From: a virus
Strand: one strand, 5' to 3'
IMG/VR virus record: IMGVR_UViG_3300044998_000118
Location: 1-37,148 of that record
Length of the DNA: 37,148 bases
In this document: piece by piece, positions 1-7,391 of the stretch
Numbering within the stretch: the first letter of the stretch is position 1
How the letters are laid out: each line of letters starts with the position of its first letter
Translations under genes and position numbers: made by a program
The notes under the pieces: model-generated
The model's input: the letters and a program-made list of their open reading frames with translations, nothing else
Database searches by the model: none
Told to the model about the DNA's origin: nothing

Positions 1-2
1 GA

Positions 3-148
3 TAGGTCAACATCGCTGACCTACTTGGGTCAACATCGCTGACCTAACCATTTCACTAGCCAAGCCATTGAAAGAAAACAACTTTTGTAACCGATCGACC
101 TAAGTAGGTCAACATCACTGACCTATATAGGTCAACCTCACTGACCTA
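3..148. repeat. Four dyad repeats TAGGTCA-N7-TGACCTA in two pairs
   Basis: Four near-identical 21-bp interrupted palindromes lie at 3-23, 26-46, 105-125 and 128-148. The arms are TAGGTCA and TGACCTA (the second copy begins TGGGTCA) and the 7-nt centres are ACATCGC, ACATCGC, ACATCAC and ACCTCAC. Within each pair the pitch is exactly 23 bp, about two helical turns, so a dimeric protein would bind all sites on one face. A further back-to-back half-site pair, GACCTA-AG-TAGGTC, lies at 97-110. Such arrays serve either as repressor operators or as initiator iterons. No cognate protein can be named from this window. Confidence 0.85.
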
Positions 149-347
149 ATAATTAATTTTTGTTAACTATTTACCCCCCGACGGCCCCTCCCGTCCTATC
201 TGTCATTCGCCCGCTCTTGACATATCTTCCCCCCTTCTATAGCCCCTTTAGGGGGCTATAGAAAGGAAGATTAGTCAAGAGGGGGCGAAGGAAGACAGAT
301 GACGGGAGGAGGGGGCCGGCGGCCAAAACTTTTTTGTGTCCGATCGA
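80..347. repeat. Direct repeat ending CCGATCGA bracketing the leader
   Basis: AACTTTTGTAACCGATCGA at 80-98 recurs at 327-347 with two extra T and two changed bases, as AACTTTT-TT-GTGT-CCGATCGA. The two copies flank the second dyad pair, the AT-rich stretch and the long hairpin. They could be binding sites or duplicated promoter elements. Only the sequence similarity is observed. Confidence 0.5.
183..317. promoter_or_regulatory. Long imperfect hairpin, possible origin or structured leader
   Basis: The two halves of this 135-nt segment are imperfect reverse complements along their whole length. The innermost stem pairs TCTATAGCCCC (236-246) with GGGGCTATAGA (252-262) around TTTAG. Further out TCTTGAC (215-221) pairs with GTCAAGA (274-280), TTCGCCC (206-212) with GGGCGAA (283-289), ATCTGTC (198-204) with GACAGAT (294-300), CTCCCGTC (188-195) with GACGGGAG (301-308), and GGCCCC with GGGGCC at the ends. 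An AT-rich run (149-175) lies just upstream, next to the dyads. Dyads plus AT-rich DNA plus hairpin is the architecture of replication origins. A structured 5' leader for the early operon is the alternative. Confidence 0.6.
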
Positions 348-401
348 GATTAGACTAGACAGGCCAAGCACAATCCCCTATGGGCTGGCTACCGAATCAC
401 C

Positions 402-416
402 TGGAAAGGAACAGAC
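402..416 (+). promoter_or_regulatory. Recurring RBS block GGAAAGGAACRGAC
   Basis: The block GGAAAGGAACAGAC directly precedes the ATG at 417. Near-copies precede the ATGs at 827 (811-826), 1309 (1294-1308) and 18168 (18152-18167), and a shortened AAGGAACGG precedes the TTG at 2785. Conservation extends beyond a Shine-Dalgarno core, so it may be a shared translation-control site or a hallmark of a moveable gene cassette. Confidence 0.7.
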
Positions 417-803
417 ATGACTGACATTTATGCTCAATTCGACCGCGCTTTTTCCCAAGTGCGAGCTGGCGTCATCCTGAAGGATGGCGCGCCGGCTGGC
501 CGCTATGCTGTCAAGTATCCGCGTGACGGCATGGGACGCGCCAGCTTTTATCTCCAGGCCTGGGGCTCGCCTATGGTGAAGGGGAGCGCGTCAGGCTGTG
601 GCTATGACAAGACGACAGCCGCCGCCCACCGCGCCGGCCATGCGCTTGTGGCGACGATCCGGCGCGGTAACGCCGCGGATTTCGATGAGAAAGCCGCGGT
701 GGCGCTTGAGATTGGCGCCGCCTTGGCGGGTGACAGCGACGGCGGGTATGGCTGGCGGAGTCGCTTGGAACAGGCCGGCTACACGGTCGCATTTGCTATC
801 TGA
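417..803 (+). CDS. Small early protein of unknown function (128 aa)
   Basis: First gene after the leader, with the recurring GGAAAGGAAC ribosome binding block 5 nt upstream of the ATG. The 128-residue product is soluble and acidic-to-neutral, with no signal peptide or membrane segment. It begins MTDIYAQFDRAFSQ and has an alanine-rich helical second half (around residues 65-110). I do not recognise a domain. The position at the head of the early operon fits a host-takeover or regulatory protein, but that is only inference. The next gene starts 23 nt after its stop and has the same RBS block, so they are likely co-transcribed. Confidence 0.75.
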   Translation: MTDIYAQFDRAFSQVRAGVILKDGAPAGRYAVKYPRDGMGRASFYLQAWGSPMVKGSASGCGYDKTTAAAHRAGHALVATIRRGNAADFDEKAAVALEIGAALAGDSDGGYGWRSRLEQAGYTVAFAI

Positions 804-826
804 CGAGACAAGGAAAGGAACGGACA

Positions 827-1312
827 ATGACCCTAGGGCACTTTGAGCACGGTTTCGACCGATTCGCTTGTATCGGAGACACAATCGAAGCCGAAGTTGA
901 CGGTTTCCTGATTGTGGCGCGGCTGGAAGATGACCGCGGCCTCGCATCGCCAGACAAGGTCGATGAAGGTTTCTGGCCGTCGCTCGATCCGTCGGACCCC
1001 GGCTATATCGGCCCCAAGAGCCCTGCAACTCTGCGGCGGCACATGAAACGCGCACGAGCTATCCTCGAAGCTTGGGAGCGCGGCGAGTGGTCTTGGTGCG
1101 GCGTAGTGCTGTCCATATATCGCGACGGCGTGTTGCTGGATGGGCACGCGGCCAGCTTGTGGGGGCTTGCACTGAACTTCCCGGCTTTCACCAAGCGTGA
1201 CCAAGCGCGTTCCAACTGTTACCTTACCGAATGCGCGGAAGAGATGATCCCGGAAGCTTTGGACGTTGGCCGCGCAATTTTGAGCAAGCTTACTGAAAGG
1301 AACGGAAAATGA
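827..1312 (+). CDS. Conserved-looking phage protein of unknown function (161 aa)
   Basis: Preceded by the strong AGGAAAGGAACGGACA block. The protein is 161 residues, starts MTLGHFEHGFDRFACIGD and has an early beta-rich part (residues 14-35, DTIEAEVDGFLIVARLED), then a DPSDPGYIGPKS loop and helical segments ending LSKLTERNGK. No catalytic motif, signal peptide or transmembrane helix is seen. Its stop overlaps the next start (ATGA at 1309-1312), which indicates translational coupling. Function is unknown. Confidence 0.8.
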   Translation: MTLGHFEHGFDRFACIGDTIEAEVDGFLIVARLEDDRGLASPDKVDEGFWPSLDPSDPGYIGPKSPATLRRHMKRARAILEAWERGEWSWCGVVLSIYRDGVLLDGHAASLWGLALNFPAFTKRDQARSNCYLTECAEEMIPEALDVGRAILSKLTERNGK

Positions 1313-1719
1313 CCGACACAAATTCAGCACGCGGCGCCCCCGCATGGTGGAACTCTTTGGGGCGCCGATCCGCCTTTATTGCCGGATACGTAGAGGCGAT
1401 GTTTTTCACCTGGCCCGACGATGACGGGGACAGCCCCGCTAGCGTCGGAGATCTGGCCCCCGAAACGCTGGCGCGCATCTTTCGCGACTGTCGGCACTTC
1501 CAGCAACGGTCCAGGTCAACCCTGGCGGCCGCCTGCATCCTGCACGACTATTCCCTGGAACAGGCCGGCCGTGATTTCTGGTTCGCCAGAAACGGCTACG
1601 GCGTCGGATACCGGGACCGCGATCTGGGCGACCTGGGCGATCGGCTGACGCGCATTGCCGGGCGTTTCGGCGAAGTTTACCCCTACCGGGGCGACGATGG
1701 CCGGATGTATCTGGCATGA
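1309..1719 (+). CDS. Conserved phage protein with DFWFARNGYGVGYRDR motif (136 aa)
   Basis: Starts at the ATG overlapping the previous stop. Residues around 85-120 contain the phrase DFWFARNGYGVGYRDRDLG followed by GDRLTRIAGRFGEVYPYRGDDG. I recognise this as a recurrent small phage/plasmid protein family (usual form HDFWLTRNGHGAGFWDR). It has no assigned biochemical function that I know. The N-terminal half is acidic (DDDGDSPASVGDL) and helical. No membrane segments. It is operonic with its neighbours. Confidence 0.85.
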   Translation: MTDTNSARGAPAWWNSLGRRSAFIAGYVEAMFFTWPDDDGDSPASVGDLAPETLARIFRDCRHFQQRSRSTLAAACILHDYSLEQAGRDFWFARNGYGVGYRDRDLGDLGDRLTRIAGRFGEVYPYRGDDGRMYLA

Positions 1720-1728
1720 GGCGGCGTT

Positions 1729-2166
1729 ATGCGCTCCCCCCGGCCCCCCGATCTCCCCGCGGCACGGCCGGCAGGCTATGGCTTTTGGTGGCGGCCTTGG
1801 CCGTTCTGGGGATGGGATGGACAGGCACCTGAAACGGAAGGCAAGGCAATGGAAGTAGCTGACGCAATGCGCTGTGTTGCAAACAGGGGCGACGAGAGCC
1901 CGCATCTGGATCCCCTGGCCGATTGGCTGCGGGGCGTCCTGCTGGCGATCCCCGATGGTGAGACGTGGACTAGCCGCGCGCTCTATGAGCACATGGAATC
2001 CCTTGGCTTGGGCGCCCCGCACAAACTTATCAACCAGTCCCTGTGGCGGCTGCGGGCCAGCGGCAAGGTGGATGATCTCTGGCAGTATGATTACACCCGG
2101 CGTTTCATGGGGCACCCGCTCATCTTGTGGCGCCGGCCTGCTGCCGTCGATCCGGGCGTTTTCTGA
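1729..2166 (+). CDS. Possible winged-helix early protein (145 aa)
   Basis: The ATG at 1729 has GAGGCGG overlapping the previous stop as its RBS. An internal ATG at 1849 (MEVADAM) is an alternative start that would drop a proline/tryptophan-rich N-terminus of about 40 residues. The remaining part (LADWLRGVLLAIPDG...SRALYEHMESLGLG...HKLINQSLWRLRASGKV) reads like a winged helix-turn-helix with a basic recognition helix and a wing (DDLWQYDYTRRFMGH). DNA binding is therefore plausible but unproven. The stop overlaps the next ATG (TGATG). Confidence 0.7.
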   Translation: MRSPRPPDLPAARPAGYGFWWRPWPFWGWDGQAPETEGKAMEVADAMRCVANRGDESPHLDPLADWLRGVLLAIPDGETWTSRALYEHMESLGLGAPHKLINQSLWRLRASGKVDDLWQYDYTRRFMGHPLILWRRPAAVDPGVF

Positions 2167-2654
2167 TGTTCGGCACCTACACCCGCAAAGGCCCCCGGCC
2201 CGCCTGGCTTAACCCCTATCTCCGAAAGCCGGATAACAGCTTTACCCGCTTCGCGTCTGCTGTGCGCCGATCTGGTAAACGGAACCTCCTGGATGAGATA
2301 ATGGACCCGGTGCGGGTGAATGTGGCTGCTGGTGACGCCCCGCCCGATCTGGTGGCGGCCTTGTCAGCTTACACGCGCCGCCCCTTCTATTCGCCGGAAG
2401 AACTGGCGCGCCTATGGCCCGTCGTTTCGGTTGGGCTGTGCGGCAAATCGCGGGGGCTGAGGCCCACGGCTTCCGCTGTGCGGTCCAATCTGGCGCTCGC
2501 TAGGCTGCCTCTTTTGCAACGGGCCGGCGGGTCAACCTGGTTCATGAAAAACGGCCGGATGCACGAATTTTTCATTGTGTCAGACGTTCGCCATTGGACA
2601 CGCGGCCCGATCTCGCAGGAGACCTTCGACGCGGTGATGGCCGGAGACGGTTGA
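2166..2654 (+). CDS. Early protein of unknown function (162 aa)
   Basis: I start it at the ATG at 2166, which shares its A with the previous TGA. A longer version from 2127 would overlap the upstream gene for no reason. The product begins MFGTYTRKGPRPAWLNPYL and is basic at its N-terminus. Its middle (FYSPEELARLWPVVS...GLRPTASAVRSNLALARL) looks like helix-turn-helix-type helices, and the C-terminus has alternating beta strands (STWFMKNGRMHEFFIVSD). No family is recognised. The gene closes the small early operon, and its stop lies inside a TTGACA at 2651-2656. Confidence 0.7.
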   Translation: MFGTYTRKGPRPAWLNPYLRKPDNSFTRFASAVRRSGKRNLLDEIMDPVRVNVAAGDAPPDLVAALSAYTRRPFYSPEELARLWPVVSVGLCGKSRGLRPTASAVRSNLALARLPLLQRAGGSTWFMKNGRMHEFFIVSDVRHWTRGPISQETFDAVMAGDG

Positions 2655-2680
2655 CACCGCGCCCCCATGCGGGCCACGAT
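2651..2680 (+). promoter_or_regulatory. Candidate promoter upstream of primase gene
   Basis: A perfect TTGACA (2651-2656) overlaps the stop of the preceding gene. With an 18-nt spacer the -10 would be CACGAT (2675-2680), only a weak match. It sits at the start of the only sizeable intergenic region in the early block, so a promoter here is reasonable, but the evidence is one hexamer. Confidence 0.3.
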
Positions 2681-2684
2681 TTGG

Positions 2685-2777
2685 CTAGCGGATTTGCTCC
2701 CCGCTAGTGCCGGCCCTCTGCTGTGGTTCCGTTCCTCCACGTCATATCGGAGGGCCGGCACGCCTTAAGGAACGGAA
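2685..2777 (+). promoter_or_regulatory. Structured leader with loop complementary to primase RBS
   Basis: Two perfect stems follow each other: CTAGCGG (2685-2691) with CCGCTAG (2701-2707), and GTGCCGGCCCTC (2707-2718) with GAGGGCCGGCAC (2750-2761), a 12-bp stem with a 31-nt loop. The loop contains TTCCGTTCCT, exactly complementary to AGGAACGGAA (2768-2777), which holds the ribosome binding site of the TTG-start primase gene. A loop-RBS pairing that competes with translation is a possible control mechanism. Confidence 0.5.
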
Positions 2778-2784
2778 TGAAACC

Positions 2785-4725
2785 TTGTCTGAAGCCGTCA
2801 ACCCCCGCCTGAAAGCCGCCCTGGCCTACGCGCAACGGGGCTGGCACGTCTTCCCCTGCCTGGCCGGTCTCAAGGTGCCGGCGACCGAGAGCGGCCATCT
2901 GGACGCTACAACGGACGCGGCACGCATTGCGGCCTGGTGGGAGGAAAATCCCGCCTACAATGTCGCCATTGCGACCGGCCCAAGTGGGCTGTTAGTCGTG
3001 GACGTAGACCCGGCAGGGGTGCCGCACTGGGATGACCTCTTGGCGGCTTTCCCCGATCTGGCGCAAGCCGCCCTGGCCGCGCCAAGGGTCGCAACGCCCC
3101 GTCAGGGGTGGCATGTCTATTTTGAGGGAGAGGGCCCGTCCACGGTCCGAAAGCTGGCGCCTGGGATAGATACCCGCGGGGCGGGCGGTTATGTGGTAGC
3201 GCCCCCGTCTGTCATAGACGACGGCAAGAGCAAGGGCGAATACAGCGGCGATACCGAATGGGTGCCGCTTGTGCCTCTGCCCGAGGCTTTTGGCGCGCAT
3301 GTCGCCAGTCTTAAGCAGCCTGTCGATCGTGCGGCACCAGCTTTGCCAGCCGGTGAAATAGAATGGGACCGTCCAGAGACCGTCACCCGCGCCGGGAGAT
3401 GGTTGGACGGTCTGGTTGAAGCTGGCGATGTAGCGGTAGAGGGATGCGGTGGCGACCAAAGAACATATGAGGTCGCATGCCGTGTCCTGGAACTGGGGAT
3501 AACGCCCGAGCGGGCCGCCTCGCTTATCTCCGATCGCTGGAACCCGCATTGTCGGCCGCCATGGGACGAAGCCGAGTTGCGCGCCAAGGTTCGCAATGCA
3601 TGGACCTATGGCCAGGAGACACGGGGCGGCAAGGCCGAGAAGCCTCTGGAGCAGGAACACGCGCACTTGCTGGAAACTCCGGCCGAGGCGAAAACATACC
3701 GCTATGAGGTTCTGCACATATCGGAAGCGCGTCAAAAGTGGGCGCCGCCCGAATGGCTGATCGAGAATGTGATCCCGACCGAGGGAACGGGGGTCGTTTT
3801 TGGCCCGTCGGGAACATTCAAGAGTTTCGCGCTGTTGGACGTGGCGCTTTCGCTTTCCACCGGCCACGGCCCTAACTGGTGGCAGGGAGACGACAGGGAA
3901 CCGCGGTCGGTCCTGTATCTGGTGGGCGAAGGGCCGTCGGCTTTCGTTCGCCAGCGCACCGATGCCTGGTATGCCGCCCACGGGGTTCCTGGCCTCGACA
4001 GGCGATCGAGGCTCTACACCGTGAAAGGCGTTCCACCGTTCGAGATGCATGTTCATTGGCAGGAGATTATCGAGCAGATTGAGGCTCGTGATATTCGGCC
4101 CGCCTTTATCGTGATCGATACTCTCAGCCGTGCCATGGCTGGCCTGGATGAGAACAGCGCCAAGGACGTGATGACGGCGACACTGAAGATGGAAGCGATG
4201 TCGCGTCGGTTCGGATCTTTCGTGCTCGGGGTGCATCACACCGGCAAGTCGATCGAGCGGGGGATGCGCGGTTCCTACGCCTGGTTCGGCAATTCGGATG
4301 TTGTGCTTGAGACCGAACGCAAGTCGGAATCCCATGTCGAAATCGATATGCACGTTCGGAAGATGAAAGACGGCGACCGGATGGAGCACCCGATCCACCT
4401 GGAGGGTGAACTGTTCGGCTCGACCTTGGCCTTTCGTCGTGTGTGGGGCTATGAGCCCCCCGAAGTTACAGCGCCACCAAAGGCCCAATCCGGCGCAGGC
4501 ACCGAGGAATGGCTTCAGCCGGCCGCCCTTTATGTCGTCCTGTCCAAAGGCCCGCTGCATCTCGACCATCTGGCCGTCGCGCTGTCGCAAGCCTACCAGG
4601 TCAGCGAGCGCAAGGTGAGACGCGCTCTGCTCGATGCCAAAGACCGGCGTCTGCGCGCGTGGTGCCCCGATGGCCTGATCTGGCAAGTGCCAGCGGCTTC
4701 TACACCCGAAGGGACCGAGTTTTGA
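2785..4725 (+). CDS. Bifunctional primase-polymerase with RepA-type ATPase domain
   Basis: The 646-aa protein joins two domains. Residues about 5-190 are a primase-polymerase (Prim-Pol) domain, with LLVVDVDP supplying the metal-binding Asp73/Asp75, GWHVYFE supplying the conserved His110, and DTRGAGGYVVAPPS. After a helical linker comes a RecA/RepA-like ATPase: Walker A GPSGTFKS (340-347), LYLVGEGP, Walker B FIVIDTLSRA (Asp445) and the sensor stretch GVHHTGKS. A C-terminal winged-helix-like tail follows. The likely role is primer synthesis and origin or fork unwinding. I choose the TTG at 2785 because AAGGAACGG lies just upstream and the Prim-Pol homology begins there; the ATG at 2777 is out of frame. 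The stop overlaps the helicase TTG by 4 nt. Confidence 0.88.
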   Translation: MSEAVNPRLKAALAYAQRGWHVFPCLAGLKVPATESGHLDATTDAARIAAWWEENPAYNVAIATGPSGLLVVDVDPAGVPHWDDLLAAFPDLAQAALAAPRVATPRQGWHVYFEGEGPSTVRKLAPGIDTRGAGGYVVAPPSVIDDGKSKGEYSGDTEWVPLVPLPEAFGAHVASLKQPVDRAAPALPAGEIEWDRPETVTRAGRWLDGLVEAGDVAVEGCGGDQRTYEVACRVLELGITPERAASLISDRWNPHCRPPWDEAELRAKVRNAWTYGQETRGGKAEKPLEQEHAHLLETPAEAKTYRYEVLHISEARQKWAPPEWLIENVIPTEGTGVVFGPSGTFKSFALLDVALSLSTGHGPNWWQGDDREPRSVLYLVGEGPSAFVRQRTDAWYAAHGVPGLDRRSRLYTVKGVPPFEMHVHWQEIIEQIEARDIRPAFIVIDTLSRAMAGLDENSAKDVMTATLKMEAMSRRFGSFVLGVHHTGKSIERGMRGSYAWFGNSDVVLETERKSESHVEIDMHVRKMKDGDRMEHPIHLEGELFGSTLAFRRVWGYEPPEVTAPPKAQSGAGTEEWLQPAALYVVLSKGPLHLDHLAVALSQAYQVSERKVRRALLDAKDRRLRAWCPDGLIWQVPAASTPEGTEF

Positions 4726-7376
4726 GACTTGACTACACAGGGAAGGATTTTGTCCTGACGCTCGACCCTCGGGTTGACGGTCTGGCGCCCGCCGATCTGA
4801 TGTTGGAGCGCGGTTTGGACTATTCCCTGCCTGACAGCCGGCCGGGTCATTCCGTGCTCTACACCAGGGAGCCATGGGCCGTTGCCGATATGGTCGAGCA
4901 CGCTACGCCGCGCGCTGCGGCGGTTCTCAAGCCCATGGCCAGCCGCATCGCCGCCTCACGGGCCGAAACGTCTGATTCGCATTTCCGTATGCCGCCAGAC
5001 AAGGAACTGTGGCCTTTTCAGCGGGCCAGCCTGGACTATGTGCTCTCCCGGCAACAGTCGATTATCGCAGACGCACCGGGGCTCGGAAAAGAGCAACGGG
5101 TTGATGAGCCCGTTTTGACGCCTTCGGGTTGGCGACCGATTGGTGAATTAGAGGTCGGAGATAAAGTGTTCGCCGCAGACGGCACCGTGACCGAGGTTAT
5201 TGGGGTGTTTCCGCAGGGAATGAAGGCATCCTACCGAGTTACTTTTCGCGATGGCACGTCGGCTTGCTGCGGCGAGGAACATCTATGGAAGGTTTACAAT
5301 AAATCTTGGAAGGGTGAGAAGTGGCGGGTCATTTCGCTGCGGGCCATGTTGGATAACGGGTTTACGATGCCTAGAGGCAACCGTAAGAATCCTAGGTTCC
5401 GTATACCCCTATGCGCGCCGGTCCAGTTCCCGGAACGTGATCTGCCTGTGGACCCTTATGTGTTGGGTGTTCTTCTCGGCGACGGGTCATTGACAGGGCC
5501 AAGCGTTAACTTCTCTAACCCCGATTTTGACAGTGCAATTCGTGAGGAAATCCTGCGTCGGCTACCCGGAGAATACGCGCTCACAGCCAATAGACACGCA
5601 GCTTGCCCGTCTTATGAAATCGTGCGGCCCAACTCTCGCCAACCTAACCCGATCAAGGCGGCGTTGGAGGAACTCGGAGTCCGAGTGTTATCGGGCGACA
5701 AGTTCCTCCCCGACATATATTTTCAAGCCAGTGTGGCACAGCGTCTAGATTTGCTACGCGGGCTCATGGATACTGACGGGTCTTGCACAGCAAACCGAAC
5801 AACCTTCCACACGATCTCGCCTCTTTTGGCCAACGGCGTGGCTGACTTGGTGCGCTCTCTCGGGGGCCAGGCGGTAGTGCGTTTTTACGACCGCGCGCAC
5901 CATCAGAAACCGGGTGAGTTTCAGGTCAACGTCAAGATGGAAGTCTGCCCTTTCTTTCTGCCGAGGAAAGCCGCTGAGTGGGCGCCTCAGCGTGGGCTTA
6001 CAAAGGCGATATGGGGCGCGGAATATGAGGGGAGTTTTGAGTCCGTTTGCATTCGGATCGCGCACCCCGAACAGTTATATATCACGCGGGACTACACCGT
6101 AACCCATAATACGCCGCAGGCGATCGTCTATGCCAACGAAATTGGCGCGAAGCGGGTGCTGGTGATCTGTCCGGCGGCGATACGCCATCAGTGGGCTCGG
6201 CGGATCCGGGAATGGTCCACGATGCGCTGGCCCTTTGTTGTCTATACCGTCTCGAACAGCAAGAATGGTATCCACCCGACTGCCGAATGGACGGTGATCT
6301 CCTATGCACTGGCCCGGAACCCGGCTCTGGTGGCGGCCATTGCCGCGCAGCGGTTCGATCTGCTTATCGTCGACGAAAGCCATTATCTCAAAGACCCCAA
6401 CGCTGGACAGACAAAGGCGATCTACGGCGGTGCCGATGGCCTGTATCATTTCCGAAGCGGTGCCGATGCCCTGCCGTCAATCATATCCCGCTGCGCGCAT
6501 GTTCTATGCCTGTCGGGAACCCCGATCGTGAACCGGCCTCTTGAAGCCTACACCACGTCCAGGAACCTGTGTTGGGACTCCATCGACTATATGAGCCTGG
6601 AAAAGTTCCGGATGCGCTACAATCCACAGAAAACGAAGTTCGTGGGGGACGGCAAGCGCGTCAACGATGAACGGATTGGCCGAGTGCGGGAATTGGGCAA
6701 CCGGATGCGGGGCACATTCATGGCTCGCCATGCCAAGCGAGACGTGATGAAGCAACTGCACATGCCTGAATATGAAATTGTGCAGGTCGAGGAAACCGGC
6801 GAGGTTCGCGCGGCTCTCCGGGCCGAGAGCCTTCTCGGGCTCGACATCGAGACGCTTCAAACCACGAGGGATTACACGATCCTCGGGCATATCGCGCAGG
6901 TCCGGCGTGAGATGGGCATAGCCGTAGCGCCACAGGCAGCGGATTATGTCCGCGTTATCCTTGAAGGCGGCGAGGACAAGGTCGTCGTCTTCGGCTGGCA
7001 TATCGAGGTGCTCGACATTCTGCAACAGTCTCTCGCCCGCTTTGGCGTCCTGCGGATTGACGGGTCAACGACTGCGAAAAAGCGCCAGCACTATGTCGAT
7101 CTGTTTCGTTCCGATCCGGCAATGCGGGTCATGCTTGGGAATATCCAGAGCATGGGGACAGGGGTGGACGGGTTGCAGGAGGTGGCCACGCACTGTGTTC
7201 TGGTTGAACCGTCATGGACACCCGGCGAGAATCAGCAAGCCGTGGACCGGCTGGACCGTGGCGGCCAGAAAGGGCAGGTGCAGGCCGATTTTCTGGTTGC
7301 ACCCGGATCGGTCGCTGAAAAAATCCTGGTGGCGGCGTTACGGAAGGCTGACACCATCCACAGGACCATAGGTTGA
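4722..7376 (+). CDS. SNF2/DEAD-type helicase interrupted by an intein
   Basis: The precursor is 884 aa and the predicted spliced protein 544 aa. Extein motifs are LWPFQRASLDYVL before motif I, motif I APGLGK/T (interrupted between Lys123 and Thr464), VLVICPAAIRHQW (Ia), LLIVDESHYLKD (motif II, DESH), LCLSGTPIVNRP (III), a C-terminal RecA lobe with VVVFGWHIEVLD, and motif VI QAVDRLDRGGQKGQ. This is the SF2/SNF2-like fold common in phage replication modules. The TTG start at 4722 overlaps the primase stop and is preceded by GAAGGGA at 8 nt; an upstream start would extend far into the primase gene. Loss of intein splicing would leave the ATPase P-loop broken. Confidence 0.9.
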   Translation: MRLDYTGKDFVLTLDPRVDGLAPADLMLERGLDYSLPDSRPGHSVLYTREPWAVADMVEHATPRAAAVLKPMASRIAASRAETSDSHFRMPPDKELWPFQRASLDYVLSRQQSIIADAPGLGKEQRVDEPVLTPSGWRPIGELEVGDKVFAADGTVTEVIGVFPQGMKASYRVTFRDGTSACCGEEHLWKVYNKSWKGEKWRVISLRAMLDNGFTMPRGNRKNPRFRIPLCAPVQFPERDLPVDPYVLGVLLGDGSLTGPSVNFSNPDFDSAIREEILRRLPGEYALTANRHAACPSYEIVRPNSRQPNPIKAALEELGVRVLSGDKFLPDIYFQASVAQRLDLLRGLMDTDGSCTANRTTFHTISPLLANGVADLVRSLGGQAVVRFYDRAHHQKPGEFQVNVKMEVCPFFLPRKAAEWAPQRGLTKAIWGAEYEGSFESVCIRIAHPEQLYITRDYTVTHNTPQAIVYANEIGAKRVLVICPAAIRHQWARRIREWSTMRWPFVVYTVSNSKNGIHPTAEWTVISYALARNPALVAAIAAQRFDLLIVDESHYLKDPNAGQTKAIYGGADGLYHFRSGADALPSIISRCAHVLCLSGTPIVNRPLEAYTTSRNLCWDSIDYMSLEKFRMRYNPQKTKFVGDGKRVNDERIGRVRELGNRMRGTFMARHAKRDVMKQLHMPEYEIVQVEETGEVRAALRAESLLGLDIETLQTTRDYTILGHIAQVRREMGIAVAPQAADYVRVILEGGEDKVVVFGWHIEVLDILQQSLARFGVLRIDGSTTAKKRQHYVDLFRSDPAMRVMLGNIQSMGTGVDGLQEVATHCVLVEPSWTPGENQQAVDRLDRGGQKGQVQADFLVAPGSVAEKILVAALRKADTIHRTIG
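5091..6110 (+). mobile_element. Class 3 intein with LAGLIDADG endonuclease (340 aa)
   Basis: The insert lies inside the Walker A motif, between GLGK and T. It starts with Glu, not Cys/Ser, and ends VTHN before Thr. It has the class 3 signature: Trp two residues after the block B His (EEHLWKVY), Cys in block F (ESVCIRIAHPEQLYIT) and Thr at the +1 position (the WCT triad). Two LAGLIDADG motifs, VLGVLLGDGSL (block C) and LLRGLMDTDGSC (block E), flank a complete homing endonuclease domain. Codon use and base composition are visibly less GC-rich than the extein, consistent with recent arrival. Class 3 inteins are known from phage DnaB and SNF2 helicases; the class assignment rests on these residues. 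Confidence 0.9.
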
Positions 7377-7391
7377 CAGGAGGGAAAAACG

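Noticed and set aside
3-148. Possible CRISPR array
   Set aside because: Only four repeats, palindromic, with 2-bp gaps and no unique spacers of constant length; operator or iteron is a better reading.
2992-4875. Long open frame (627 codons) on the minus strand across the primase gene
   Set aside because: It mirrors the codon pattern of the high-GC primase gene, is rich in Arg/Pro/His without motifs, and has no ribosome site. The plus strand shows clear Prim-Pol and ATPase motifs.
7371-7380. TTGACA at the end of the helicase gene as a promoter
   Set aside because: It lies on the stop codon and no -10 element is found at a proper distance; the downstream gene has a good ribosome site in the same operon.
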